DNA from: Nitrospirota bacterium
GTDB lineage: Bacteria > Nitrospirota > Thermodesulfovibrionia > Thermodesulfovibrionales > SM23-35
Length of the DNA: 64,000 bases
Direction: 5' to 3'
Assembly: GCA_040754395.1 (NCBI GenBank)
Contig: JBFMCL010000014.1
Span: 20,828-84,827 of the forward strand
Each line of letters begins with the position of its first letter. The stretch's first letter is position 1. The notes under the pieces are model-generated. The model saw only the letters and a list, made by a program, of their open reading frames with translations. It searched no databases and was not told the origin of the DNA. The position numbers and the translations under genes were made by a program. This document shows, piece by piece, positions 41,168 to 51,400 of the stretch.

Positions 41168-41363
41168 CAGTAATAGCTGGATAGATAATAAATTTATTTT
41201 TTGGCGGGGATAGCGTCCTTTACAGCCATTGCAGCCCTGAACTTCACGACCGTGCAGGAGCAAGCCGCTCTCCTTGCTCTGCATGATGAAGATATCTGAT
41301 ATTTTCCTTCTCTGACACAATTCATTGACAATCAACCTGGGAAATAATAAGCTTTTGTTAGCT

Positions 41364-42389
41364 ATGGAAGACAGTACCAATAAACAATATAAGGTGTTGG
41401 TGGTTGATGATGAAGATACAATAAGGAAAAGTCTTAGCGGTTTACTTGAGGATCAAGGCTATGATGTGATAACTGCCGGGAACGGCTCGGAATGCCTGCA
41501 AATCATGTCTGTGCAACATTTTGACCTTGTTATTCTTGATATCGTTATGCCGGAGAGGAACGGGATAGACATCCTGCAGGAAATCAGGAAGAAATACAAG
41601 GATACCGAAATAATCGTAATTACCGGATATGCAGACAAAACGAAGGCTATAACCACCTTCCGAATGGGTGTACATGACTTTATTGAGAAGCCTTTTGAGT
41701 CAAAATTAATACTGAATACCATTGCCAACTGTTTGAATCAACTCTCCTTACGAAAAGAGATTGCAAGTAAAACACAGGAACTTGGGGAATCCGAGAAACG
41801 CTATCGTCTCCTTGCCGAAAACGTAGCAGATGTCATATGGACTATGAATATCAATAGTCTGCGACTTACTTACGTAAGCCCCTCTGTAACGCGTCTTCGC
41901 GGTTATAGCGTTGAGGAAGTAATGACCCAGACGTTGGAAGAAATTTTGACTCCTGCCTCTTTAGCTGTTGCCCTGAAAACCCTTGAGGAAGAGATGGCTA
42001 TCGAAAAAATAGAACATAAGGATATGTTCCGAACGCGGACACTGGAAATCGAGTGTAAATGCAAAGATGGCTCCACAGTCTGGACCGAGGATAAAATGAT
42101 ATTCCTGCGCGGAGATGATTGCTGGCCTGTTGAGATTCTTGGAGTCTCGCGTGATATCACAAAACGCAAACAGGTGGAACAGCTACTTCGCAGACTCAGC
42201 ACACGCGAAAGGAAAATTCTGCAACTCGTTATTGAGGGGATGACGAGTGCAGAAATTGCAGAAATTCTTTCCCTCTCATCCAAAACAGTCGAAACGTACC
42301 GCAGCCGTCTGATGGTGAAATTGGGTGTCAGAAATCTTCAGGGTCTTATCAAATTTGCCATCCAGCACAGTTTGACTCCTCTCGAATAA
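41364..42389 (+). CDS. response regulator with REC, PAS and LuxR-type DNA-binding domains
   Basis: The 341-residue protein has an N-terminal receiver (YKVLVVDDEDTIRKSL, phosphoacceptor in LVILDIVMPERNG, ITGYADK, and Lys in IEKPF; residues about 10-125), a PAS domain (about 145-270, RYRLLAENVADVIWTMN) and a C-terminal LuxR helix-turn-helix (LSTRERKILQLVIEGMTSAE; SSKTVETYRSRLMVKLG). It is a transcription factor controlled by phosphorylation and perhaps a PAS signal. I start it at ATG 41364. A TTG at 41325 is in frame but sits on the TTGACA. Its receiver closely resembles that of the hybrid kinase at 48495, so both may use the same partner. Confidence 0.88.
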   Translation: MEDSTNKQYKVLVVDDEDTIRKSLSGLLEDQGYDVITAGNGSECLQIMSVQHFDLVILDIVMPERNGIDILQEIRKKYKDTEIIVITGYADKTKAITTFRMGVHDFIEKPFESKLILNTIANCLNQLSLRKEIASKTQELGESEKRYRLLAENVADVIWTMNINSLRLTYVSPSVTRLRGYSVEEVMTQTLEEILTPASLAVALKTLEEEMAIEKIEHKDMFRTRTLEIECKCKDGSTVWTEDKMIFLRGDDCWPVEILGVSRDITKRKQVEQLLRRLSTRERKILQLVIEGMTSAEIAEILSLSSKTVETYRSRLMVKLGVRNLQGLIKFAIQHSLTPLE

Positions 42390-42563
42390 CATAGACTGTC
42401 AAACTTTCCTGACAGACAAAAGGCATGATTTTCTTCATAATAGGCATAAACACTGTTTCAAGAGGAATTCTGTCGAATTAGGCTTATTTAATGAACGAAA
42501 TAAACGGTCATCGTTTCGCTCAATGGCTCAACAGCTAATCTGCAAAACACGGGAGGGGAATAA

Positions 42564-43088
42564 ATGAAAGGTGTAATTGTTAAATGTTTAGGAGATTTGG
42601 TAAGAGAAAAGTTCGGAAGAGATAAATGGGAAGATGCCCTTGAAAGATCTGGGATTGAAAAAAACACTATTTTCTTGGCAACGGAAGATATTGAAGACGT
42701 TCAAATACTGAAGATCGTTGATTCCGTGTGCAAAGTTCTGAACATTTCGCTTGTTCAGGCTGCTGATGCTTTTGGAGATTACTGGGTCAATGCTTTTGCG
42801 CCAAGGATTTATGCACCGTATTACAGAGGGGTAAATTCAGCAAAGGAGTTTCTTTTAAATATGGATAAAGTTCATATAATTACAACAAAAACCATTAACA
42901 ATGCCCGCCCGCCAAGATTTGACTATGAGTGGAAAGACGACAAAACCCTCATTATCAAATATATATCCAAGAGGAGATTAATTGATTTCATGGTTGGTTT
43001 GGTAAAAGGGGTTGGAAAATATTATAGGGAGGATTTAATAGTAACAAAGCTGGGGCTGGACAAGGTAAAGGTTGTTTTCCCTGAGTAA
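42564..43088 (+). CDS. H-NOX heme-nitric oxide/oxygen-binding protein
   Basis: The 174-residue protein is a stand-alone H-NOX. It has the N-terminus MKGVIVKCLGDLVREKFG, the proximal heme ligand His104 in MDKVHIIT, and the Y133-x-S135-x-R137 motif that binds the heme propionates, followed by FMVGLVKGVGKYY. The position five residues after the motif Arg, a Tyr in oxygen-binding Thermoanaerobacter H-NOX, is Phe142 here, which predicts selective NO binding. GGAGGGGAAT gives a strong ribosome site. It lies between a response regulator and two large kinases, the usual partners of such sensors. The heme and ligand assignment is inferred from motifs. Confidence 0.92.
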   Translation: MKGVIVKCLGDLVREKFGRDKWEDALERSGIEKNTIFLATEDIEDVQILKIVDSVCKVLNISLVQAADAFGDYWVNAFAPRIYAPYYRGVNSAKEFLLNMDKVHIITTKTINNARPPRFDYEWKDDKTLIIKYISKRRLIDFMVGLVKGVGKYYREDLIVTKLGLDKVKVVFPE

Positions 43089-43220
43089 AAATGCCGCAAT
43101 GTCCAGTATGGCACAAAAAACTAAAGCAGAAGAGAGAACAGTTATGAATTATTCAATACCGATTAGGGAAGTAAGTTAATCTGTTTCTCTAATCGAGCTT
43201 GCTTAGAAAGAGGAGATAAT

Positions 43221-43244
43221 ATGATGAAATTTCGAGGAATCTAG
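43221..43244 (+). CDS. seven-codon leader ORF before the giant kinase gene
   Basis: A strong AGGAGA (43211-43216) is followed five bases later by ATGATG and an open frame reading MMKFRGI. Its TAG directly abuts the ATG of the next gene at 43245. A second ribosome site, GAGGA, lies inside it. It could couple translation of the kinase to an upstream ribosome or act as a leader peptide. It may also be chance. Confidence 0.4.
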   Translation: MMKFRGI

Positions 43245-46200
43245 ATGAGAACCATAATCCCCGGGTATGATATTGTTGAACAATTAGGAGAAAGTCCCCA
43301 TTCAATCGTTTATAAGGCTTTTCACGCCAAAAATCCGAATCGACCATTAGTGCTTACGGTTATCAAGACAGCTTCCCTGTCAGAACTCCAAAGATCCTAT
43401 TTCAGACAAAAGATCGAACACCTCAAGGTATTAAATGATCCTTTGCTGATTACACCTCTCTCCTTTGAAGTAAAAGGGGGTATTTCATTCATTACGCAGG
43501 ACTATATCGAAGGAACAACTCTCGACAAGTGGGCCAGAACACAGGATAAGATTTCTATAAATGATTTTTTCGTCATAGCCTGTAAGCTGTCTCAAGCTCT
43601 GGATAAAGTTCATGAGGCAGGGATTATTCATGGCGGAGTCAAAACCTCTAACATAATAGTTAGCCCGGATATGCTCGATATAAGATTAATTAATTTTATA
43701 GCACCTATTGACGTTAGGGATGTGAGCCATTTTATTTATGAACGATCTTTCGTTGAGGAGACTCTTGCATATACCTCTCCCGAACAGACTGGGCGTATCA
43801 GCAATAGGATTGATTTTTCTTCTGACCTATATTCTCTAGGAATTGTCTTCTATGAAATGTTGACCGGGCGTCTTCCTTTCTTTTCTCCCGATCCTCTGGA
43901 ATTGATTCATTCCCACTTGGCAGAAGAAGCGTTGCCTGTACACGAATTAAATTCTGAGATTCCACCTGCTTTAAGTAAGATCGTTACCAGGTTGACACGT
44001 AAGCAGCCGGAAAAACGGTACCAAAGTGGTAGCGGCCTTTTTGCTGATCTGAAGCGGTGCCAGGATGCATATTTAACCGAAGGTATAATCAGAGAATTTC
44101 CTTTAGGCAGTTATGATCGTAATCATCGGGTTATATTCGCCTCTAAAATGGTAGGGCGTGATAATGAGGCGGAAATTATCCTTAAGGAATACAATGAAGC
44201 GGCGAGAGGTCCTTTCCGTTGTTTATTAATTTCCGGTTCGCCTGGTATTGGAAAAACACGCGTGATTCAGGAGCTGCAGAGACCGATCGTGGAGCACAGA
44301 GGCTATTTTACATCCGGGAAATTTGATGTCTATCAAAAAAATATTCCATATAGTTCGATAATACAGGCTCTCAGGAATTTAATCAGAACATTCTTAACGG
44401 AAAGCAATGAAAGGGTTTCTCTCTGGAGGAAAAAGATAATCAAAGCAGTGGGTGAAAATGGAAGGGTGATAACAGATGTGATTCCTGAACTTACGATCCT
44501 GATCGGCCATCACCCTGAGGTCAAGTCGCTCCCCCCTGTAGAATCGAGAAACCGCTTCAACGATGTTTTTAGTCGTTTCTTAACCTGCCTGGCCAGCGAC
44601 GAACACCCCCTGACGCTTTTTATCGATGATCTTCAGTGGTGCGATTTTGCCTCCTTTGATTTCCTGGCTAATATATTTGCCAACTACAAGGAGCATCCAT
44701 ATCTGTTTCTTTTAGGAGCGTATCGCCATGCCGAGGTGGATCTTAGCCATCCTCTGACAAAGCTCATACAGAGTATCATAGAAAAACGTCAACCCATAAA
44801 AGAAATCAGGTTGAGCCCCCTTCAGCCTGAGCACTGCCATGAAATGGTCTCTTATATCCTCGATTCGCCTCTTTCACAAACAGAGGCCTTAGCCAATTTC
44901 ATAACAGGACTTACTGAAGGGAATCCTCTCTTTGTAAGCGAGAGCCTTTCTTATCTTCACAATGAAGATTTGCTCTTTTTAGATGGGACCAGGCAGTGGC
45001 GCTGGGATCTGGATAAAATAAGAAAATCCGACATGCCAACTACTGTGGTGAGACTTTTCAGCTCAAAGGTACAAAAAATGCCTCGCGAGAGCAGAACCCT
45101 GCTCGAATACTGCGCCTGCATGGGAAACCTTTTCACACCGAATGAGGTAGCCTTAGTCAGAGGAATTGCACTGCTTGATATCTTTGAAATATTGAAACCG
45201 GCCTTAGGCCAGGGGCTTCTGATAGAGGTGAAAGATCAATTGCAATTTGTGCACGACCGTGTGCAGGAAGCGGTCCTTTCCGCTATAGAATCTGAAAGAC
45301 GGAGGAAGATACACTGGCAGGTCGGAAACCACCTTCTTTCGGCTATCCCCAAAGAGACAGATATTGAGAAACTTGATAACCTCTTTACCATTGCATCCCA
45401 TCTCAATCTTGGAAGGGGAGAGACATTAGACAAAGAAACAGCATACATATTATCGAATATCAACTCTCATGCAGGTAACAAGGCATTTGATTCACTGGCG
45501 ACAGAGGCAGCTAACGAATATTTTCGACAGAGCCTTAAGCTTCTGCCGGATGATTGTTGGGAAGTACAATATGATCAGACGTTCAAGATATACCAGAAAT
45601 TGGCTAAGACCGAATTAATGTGCGGAAGATATGACCAATCGGAAAAACTGCTCAATCAATTGCTCAGCAATGCCAAAACCGATCTGGACAAGGCAGAGGC
45701 TTTAGCGGAACAGACCACCTCGCTCTCATCCATCGGCAATTTCATTAAGGCCATTGAAACTGCCAATCGTGGTTTGGCTTTTTTCGGAAAATCCATCCCT
45801 GATGTTCCTGAGCTTGCAGAGAAAAAACGGGAGCAGTTGATGAATGAGATCGACTGTAAATATGGCTCCAAAAATTGGGATATTATCCTGAATATGCCAT
45901 TTACTACAGAAAGGAAGAGCAAGATTGAACTGGCCTTCTACAGTGAACTTATTCCTGACCTGTATATGTCCGGTCTGGTACCTCAATTATACCTCTCAGC
46001 CGTACAGTCAACACAACACTGCCTTGCAGGCGGAATGGATGAATCAGTAATCTATTCTTTTTCTATCATGGGTCTCTATCTTGGGGAACAGGGAGAATTT
46101 AAGAAGGCCTTTCGCTACGAAGACTTAGCACGTGATCTGTCCGAAAAGCACCCTAACACCTTTGGAGCCACAAGGGGGATGAACGGGGTTGTATGGTGTA

Positions 46201-48434
46201 ACGCGCATTCGAGGAGTCACCCTGAAGAAATAGTTACATACTGTCTGAAATCAATCCAGTGTGGCAAAAACTGCGGAGATCTTTATAATGCGGGGCTAGC
46301 TTACGGCCCTTTGATGTGGAACCTTCAGGTGCAGGGAGCTAACCTGCAAACTATTGAGGAATATGCTAATGAGTGTCTTCAGTTTTCACAGAGATATTAT
46401 CTATCATTTTCCGTTGGTCTGGCCGAGGCGATGCAGGCAGGTTGGATCGAGCCGATGAAGAAAAACTATGTACCCATACCCATGGAGGAGAAGATTAAGA
46501 AATGGGAACAGGATAATCATATTGCATCAGCAGGAAGCTACTTTGTCCACATGGCCTTGACCCATTATTATTTCGGTGAGTACGAAAAGGCAGAACAGTA
46601 TTTGCAGGATGTTAATCGCTATCTGACCGGGCTTACCGATAATGTACTGAAGCGGCAGTGGTATGTCTTTAAGGCGCTGAATGCCCTTAAATTATATGAA
46701 AGAGGGATCTTTTACAAGAACAAAGATGAATTGTTATCTTACATTCAATCGATCATTAAGAAGATTGAAACTTGGGCTCAATTAGGGCCTTTGCTAAAAC
46801 CATATTTGGCCTTTATTTATGCTGAAATGGAAAGGGTTGCCGGAGAGTTCAGAAAAGCCAGAAGCCTCTACTTCGATGCGATAGCCATTGCCTGTGAACA
46901 GCGATACACCTTATTGGAAGGTCATCTTAATGAATGCCTGGGTGAACTTCTCAAGAATGCAGGTGTGGGTACAGCCGGCGTGTATTTTGCAGAGGCTGTC
47001 CGTTTATACAGAAAATGTCGGGCGGAACGAAAAGAAATTTTTCTTATGGAAAAATACCCTGAGTATTTCGAGGAAGAATTCTGTGCCCATATGCCAGTTA
47101 AGACAGAACCTGCAGCATTATATGCCCTTCCCAGACTGGATGTCGATTACCTGATGAAATCCTCACTTGCCATTTCAGCAGAGATTGAAGAGGATGTCTT
47201 GTTGAGAAAGATCATGAATGTAGTTCTGGAGGCATCAGGGGCACAGCACGGGTATCTTTTGATTGAAGAAGATGGGGATTTGGTTATCTGCGCTGAAAGC
47301 CATATTGCCGATAAAGATGTTGTTCGGACTACAGCGCTAAAACTTGAGGAACACAAAGATATCTGTTCACCAATTATTCGTTATGTCCACCGCACTAAAG
47401 AGAGATTTCTCCTTGAACATGGCTGTGAAGAGTGCAAATTTAAGGGCGCTCTTACAGATCATACTATTGAACAAAAATCCGTCTTGTGCCTCCCCGTGAT
47501 TAAACAAGCCAAAATGGTCGGGATTTTGTTTCTCGAGAATAGACTGGCTGATTCGGTTTTTACATCCGAAAAGACACAAATGACAGAATTGCTAACCTCA
47601 CAGGCAGCAATCTCTCTGGAGAATGCCCGATTGTTAGATGAGATGAAAAAGGCGGAGGAATCTTTAAAGAGGCACCGTGACCATCTGGAAGAGTTAGTTG
47701 AGGAACGCACACGCAAACTGACTGAAGCTCAGCAGGGATTGATCATGGCTGAAAAACATGTTGGCCTCGGCCGCCTTGCCGCAGGCGTAGCACATGAAAT
47801 TAAGAACCAGTTAACGCCTGTGCTTACCGAGGCACAGAGACTAGTAGTAAAAATAGAAAATGGGAAAGATCTTTCTCCACAATATGTAATAGAACGTGCC
47901 CGGGTTATTGAGGAAGCTACTCGGACTGCAAATAGAATTACCATGGCCCTTCTCGACTACGCCAGAGAAAGTAAGCCGGAATTTAGCCTGCACAATCTTA
48001 GAGACTCTGTAGAAAGTGTTGTAGCTCTTCATGAGTCTGACTACAAACGTGTCAATGTCCTGATCTCTGTTGAAGAGATAGAAGTTGAGGAAATTTTTGC
48101 TGATAAAAGGCAGATTGAGCAGGTTTTAATAAATATGATCAACAACGGCTGTGAGTCTATTCTCGAGAAGAAGAAAGGAGGAAGAATAACCATTTCCGTA
48201 AATAAGAGGGATCCATATGCAGTTATAAGTATTCGGGATACAGGTGCCGGTATTCCAGAAGAGTATTGCGATAAGATATTTGATCCCTTCTTTACTACAA
48301 AGACGCCGCGGGGTGCGGGTCTTGGATTAAGTGTTAGTTATGGAATTATTGAAAAACACGGCGGCAAGATAGATTTTGAAAGCGGAATGGATGTGGGTAC
48401 AACCTTCAGGGTATACCTGCCTCTGAAGAAATAA
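43245..48434 (+). CDS. multidomain sensor: degenerate Ser/Thr kinase, AAA-type ATPase, helical repeats, GAF, histidine kinase
   Basis: The 1729-residue protein begins with a protein-kinase fold (about 1-270) that keeps Lys41 and the TSPEQTGR loop. The catalytic HRD has become H129-G-G and the DFG has become N150-F-I, so it is probably a pseudokinase. An ATPase of the AAA_16 type follows (Walker A SGSPGIGKT near 331, Walker B LTLFIDDLQWCD). A long TPR-like helical region then leads to a GAF domain (about 1310-1460) and a histidine kinase with His1517 (VAHEIKNQL), the N-box and GAGLGLS. Such fusions are known as predicted multi-sensor kinases. It follows H-NOX and probably receives its signal. 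No membrane segment is seen. The region looks AT-richer than its flanks, an impression I have not computed. Confidence 0.9.
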   Translation: MRTIIPGYDIVEQLGESPHSIVYKAFHAKNPNRPLVLTVIKTASLSELQRSYFRQKIEHLKVLNDPLLITPLSFEVKGGISFITQDYIEGTTLDKWARTQDKISINDFFVIACKLSQALDKVHEAGIIHGGVKTSNIIVSPDMLDIRLINFIAPIDVRDVSHFIYERSFVEETLAYTSPEQTGRISNRIDFSSDLYSLGIVFYEMLTGRLPFFSPDPLELIHSHLAEEALPVHELNSEIPPALSKIVTRLTRKQPEKRYQSGSGLFADLKRCQDAYLTEGIIREFPLGSYDRNHRVIFASKMVGRDNEAEIILKEYNEAARGPFRCLLISGSPGIGKTRVIQELQRPIVEHRGYFTSGKFDVYQKNIPYSSIIQALRNLIRTFLTESNERVSLWRKKIIKAVGENGRVITDVIPELTILIGHHPEVKSLPPVESRNRFNDVFSRFLTCLASDEHPLTLFIDDLQWCDFASFDFLANIFANYKEHPYLFLLGAYRHAEVDLSHPLTKLIQSIIEKRQPIKEIRLSPLQPEHCHEMVSYILDSPLSQTEALANFITGLTEGNPLFVSESLSYLHNEDLLFLDGTRQWRWDLDKIRKSDMPTTVVRLFSSKVQKMPRESRTLLEYCACMGNLFTPNEVALVRGIALLDIFEILKPALGQGLLIEVKDQLQFVHDRVQEAVLSAIESERRRKIHWQVGNHLLSAIPKETDIEKLDNLFTIASHLNLGRGETLDKETAYILSNINSHAGNKAFDSLATEAANEYFRQSLKLLPDDCWEVQYDQTFKIYQKLAKTELMCGRYDQSEKLLNQLLSNAKTDLDKAEALAEQTTSLSSIGNFIKAIETANRGLAFFGKSIPDVPELAEKKREQLMNEIDCKYGSKNWDIILNMPFTTERKSKIELAFYSELIPDLYMSGLVPQLYLSAVQSTQHCLAGGMDESVIYSFSIMGLYLGEQGEFKKAFRYEDLARDLSEKHPNTFGATRGMNGVVWCNAHSRSHPEEIVTYCLKSIQCGKNCGDLYNAGLAYGPLMWNLQVQGANLQTIEEYANECLQFSQRYYLSFSVGLAEAMQAGWIEPMKKNYVPIPMEEKIKKWEQDNHIASAGSYFVHMALTHYYFGEYEKAEQYLQDVNRYLTGLTDNVLKRQWYVFKALNALKLYERGIFYKNKDELLSYIQSIIKKIETWAQLGPLLKPYLAFIYAEMERVAGEFRKARSLYFDAIAIACEQRYTLLEGHLNECLGELLKNAGVGTAGVYFAEAVRLYRKCRAERKEIFLMEKYPEYFEEEFCAHMPVKTEPAALYALPRLDVDYLMKSSLAISAEIEEDVLLRKIMNVVLEASGAQHGYLLIEEDGDLVICAESHIADKDVVRTTALKLEEHKDICSPIIRYVHRTKERFLLEHGCEECKFKGALTDHTIEQKSVLCLPVIKQAKMVGILFLENRLADSVFTSEKTQMTELLTSQAAISLENARLLDEMKKAEESLKRHRDHLEELVEERTRKLTEAQQGLIMAEKHVGLGRLAAGVAHEIKNQLTPVLTEAQRLVVKIENGKDLSPQYVIERARVIEEATRTANRITMALLDYARESKPEFSLHNLRDSVESVVALHESDYKRVNVLISVEEIEVEEIFADKRQIEQVLINMINNGCESILEKKKGGRITISVNKRDPYAVISIRDTGAGIPEEYCDKIFDPFFTTKTPRGAGLGLSVSYGIIEKHGGKIDFESGMDVGTTFRVYLPLKK

Positions 48435-48494
48435 AAATATCCCCTTTAATCATAAGGGTGATTGGATGGATTGCTGAAGAACCGAGTTGGAAAA

Positions 48495-51400
48495 ATGCAT
48501 AGGATTTTAGTAGTTGATGACGAAGAAAGAATCAGGCAAAGTCTGGGCGGTTTATTGCGAGAATACTACTATGAGGTAGTAACTGCTTCGAACGGGTTGG
48601 AATGCCTTCAGATCATGTCTTCTCAACCTTTTGACCTTGTTATTCTCGATATCGTCATGCCCGGAATGGATGGGATCGAGGTATTGCAAAGAATTAAAGA
48701 AGAATATAAAGATACGGAAGTAATCATAATTACGGGCTATGCTGATAAAGAGAAATCTGTTGCTACATTTCGTCTTGGTGTCTATGACTTTATTGAAAAG
48801 CCTTTTGAATCAAGAGAGATATTGAACACTATTGCCAACTGTTTGAACCAACTGAAGCTGAGGAAAGAAGTTGAAAGAAAGACTGCTGATCTGATCATGG
48901 CTGAAGAGAAATATCGTGATCTCTATGACCATGCACCTGATATGTACCACTCAATCGATAAAGATGGCTATATTGTTGAAGTTAACCAGACCGAGGCGGA
49001 TATCCTTGGCTACTTTAAGGAAGAATTGATCGGGAGGCATCTTACCGATATCTTTACCGAGGATTCAAAAAAGGAGTTTGAAAAGGATTTCCCTGCCTTA
49101 CTTAAGAAAGGCAGCCTTTCCGGATTAGAGAGACAGGTCGTCTGTAAGGACGGGCGTGTGATTAGTGTAAGTATTAATGTCAGCGTAGTCTATGATGAAA
49201 AAGGAGAGCCTGTTAAGACCAGGAGTATAATGCGGGATATTACCGTGAAAAAGAAGATGCAAAAAGAGCTTGCTGCGGAAAAAGAACGTCTTCACGTAAC
49301 ACTTTGCTCTATAGGAGATGGTGTTATCGCTACTGATAGAGAAGGCAAGATACTCCTACTTAATCAAGTAGCAGAGGAACTTACAGGCTGGACACAAGAA
49401 GAGGCTGTAGGCAAACCTTATTCCGAGGTCTTCCATATTATCGATGAAAAGACCCGTAAGGCTGCTGAATGCCCTATTGCGGGAGTTATCATGACCGGGT
49501 TGATTGTCAAGATCTCCGGACATAAGATACTTGTTGCCAGAGATGGGACGGAAAGAATCATCTCAGACAGCAATGCACCTATCAAGGATAAAGAAGGCAA
49601 TATCATCGGTGTAGTTTTAGTCTTTCGTGACATCACCGAGCACAGGCGTGCTGAAGAGGTAATGCTTGAAAGCAAGGAAAAATTCCATACAATCACTAAT
49701 ACGGCAGTTGACGCAATTCTTCTAATGGATAACGAGGGCAAGATATCGTACTGGAATCGTTCTGCTGAACGAATGTTTGGGTACACGAGTGAGGAAGCGC
49801 TCGGCAAGGAATTGCATACGCTGTTAGCTCCCGCAAGCTATTATGATTTATACAAGAAAGGGTTTCATACATTCAAGGAAACAGGGCAGGGGCCTGCTGT
49901 AGGAACTACGTCCGAGTTTTTGGCTCTAAGGAAGGATGGGACTGAATTCCCGATAGAAGTTTCCACTTCAGCCATACAAATTAAAGAACAATGGAATGCG
50001 GTAGGGGTTATTCGAGACTTAACTGAACGCAAAAAAAATGAAGATTTTATAAAAAATATTCTTGAAAGTGTTGACGAAGGGTTTATTGTTATAGACCGTG
50101 AATATAGGATTATCTCTGCAAACCGAGCCTTTTGTGCTCAGGTTAAGATGCCGGTCAGTGATATTATAGGCAAACACTGCTATGAAATATCTCATAGGAA
50201 AGATATTCCCTGTTATGAGCTGGGGGAGGAATGTTCGGTGAGATATACTTTTGAAACAGGGGAACCTTGCTCATCTGTCCACACACATTATGATAAGGAC
50301 AACACTCCTTTGTACATATCCATGAAATCATTTCCCATGAAGAACGCATCGGGGAAAATAGATTCAGTTATTGAGATTGTTCATGATATAACCGAAAAGA
50401 AGAAACTTGAAGCACAGCTTCTCCATGCACAGAAGATGGAAGCGATAGGACAGTTTGCAGGAGGCATTGCTCATGATTTTAACAATATCCTCACTGCGAT
50501 AATCGGATATGGCAACCTTTTACAGATTGGGCTAACCCAAGATGAAACGATGAGTGGTTATGTGGACAGTATCGTGGATTCAGGAGAAAAAGCTGCGAGC
50601 CTGACCCAAGCGCTGCTTGCCTTCAGCAGGAAGCAGCTTATCAACACAAAGCCTGTTAATATAAATGAAATTATTATTGCCATTGAAAAGCTGCTGCCCA
50701 GACTCATCGGTGAAGACATAGAGGTTTCAGTGCATCTTTCCAGTGAAGATTTGATTGTGATTGCAGATGCGCCCCAAATAGAACAAGTGCTGATGAATCT
50801 TGCAACAAATGCACGGGATGCAATGTCTGACGGTGGGAGTCTTATTATCAGAACAGACGTATTGATACTCGACGATGATTTTATCAATGCCCATGGCTTT
50901 GGCAGTCGTGGGCATTATGCCTTAATATCGGTCATGGACACAGGTCATGGTATGGATAATATTACAAAGGAGAAGATATTTGAGCCTTTTTTTACTACGA
51001 AGGAGGTGGGCAAAGGAACCGGGCTCGGCCTCTCAATGGCATACGGTATAGTTGAGCAGCATGGCGGATATATAGATGTTTATAGTGAATTGGGAAAGGG
51101 CACAGTATTTAAGATATATTTGCCGTTGATTAAATCAAATGTTGAAGAAGTAAAACCCGCGGCTATTTCCATGCCCAAAACCGGTACAGAGGTAATACTC
51201 TTAGCAGAAGATGATAAAGAAGTCAGGAATCTGACGAGAAATGTGCTTGATAGTTTTGGCTATCAGGTTATCGAGGCTGTAAATGGAGAGGATGCGATAG
51301 ATAAATTTATAAAAGATAAAGACAAAATCCAATTTCTCATATTTGATCTGATAATGCCCAAAAAGAACGGCAAAGAAGCTTTTGAAGCGATAAAGAAAAT

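Noticed and set aside
41135..41380. 81-codon minus-strand frame with GCNGCKGRYPRQ
   Set aside because: It covers the intrinsic terminator after kdsD and the presumed promoter of the next gene, with no family resemblance.
42396..42415. CTGTCA/TGACAG inverted repeat after the LuxR-type regulator
   Set aside because: It is only six base pairs, lacks a T run, and does not resemble known NO-regulator boxes. It may be chance.
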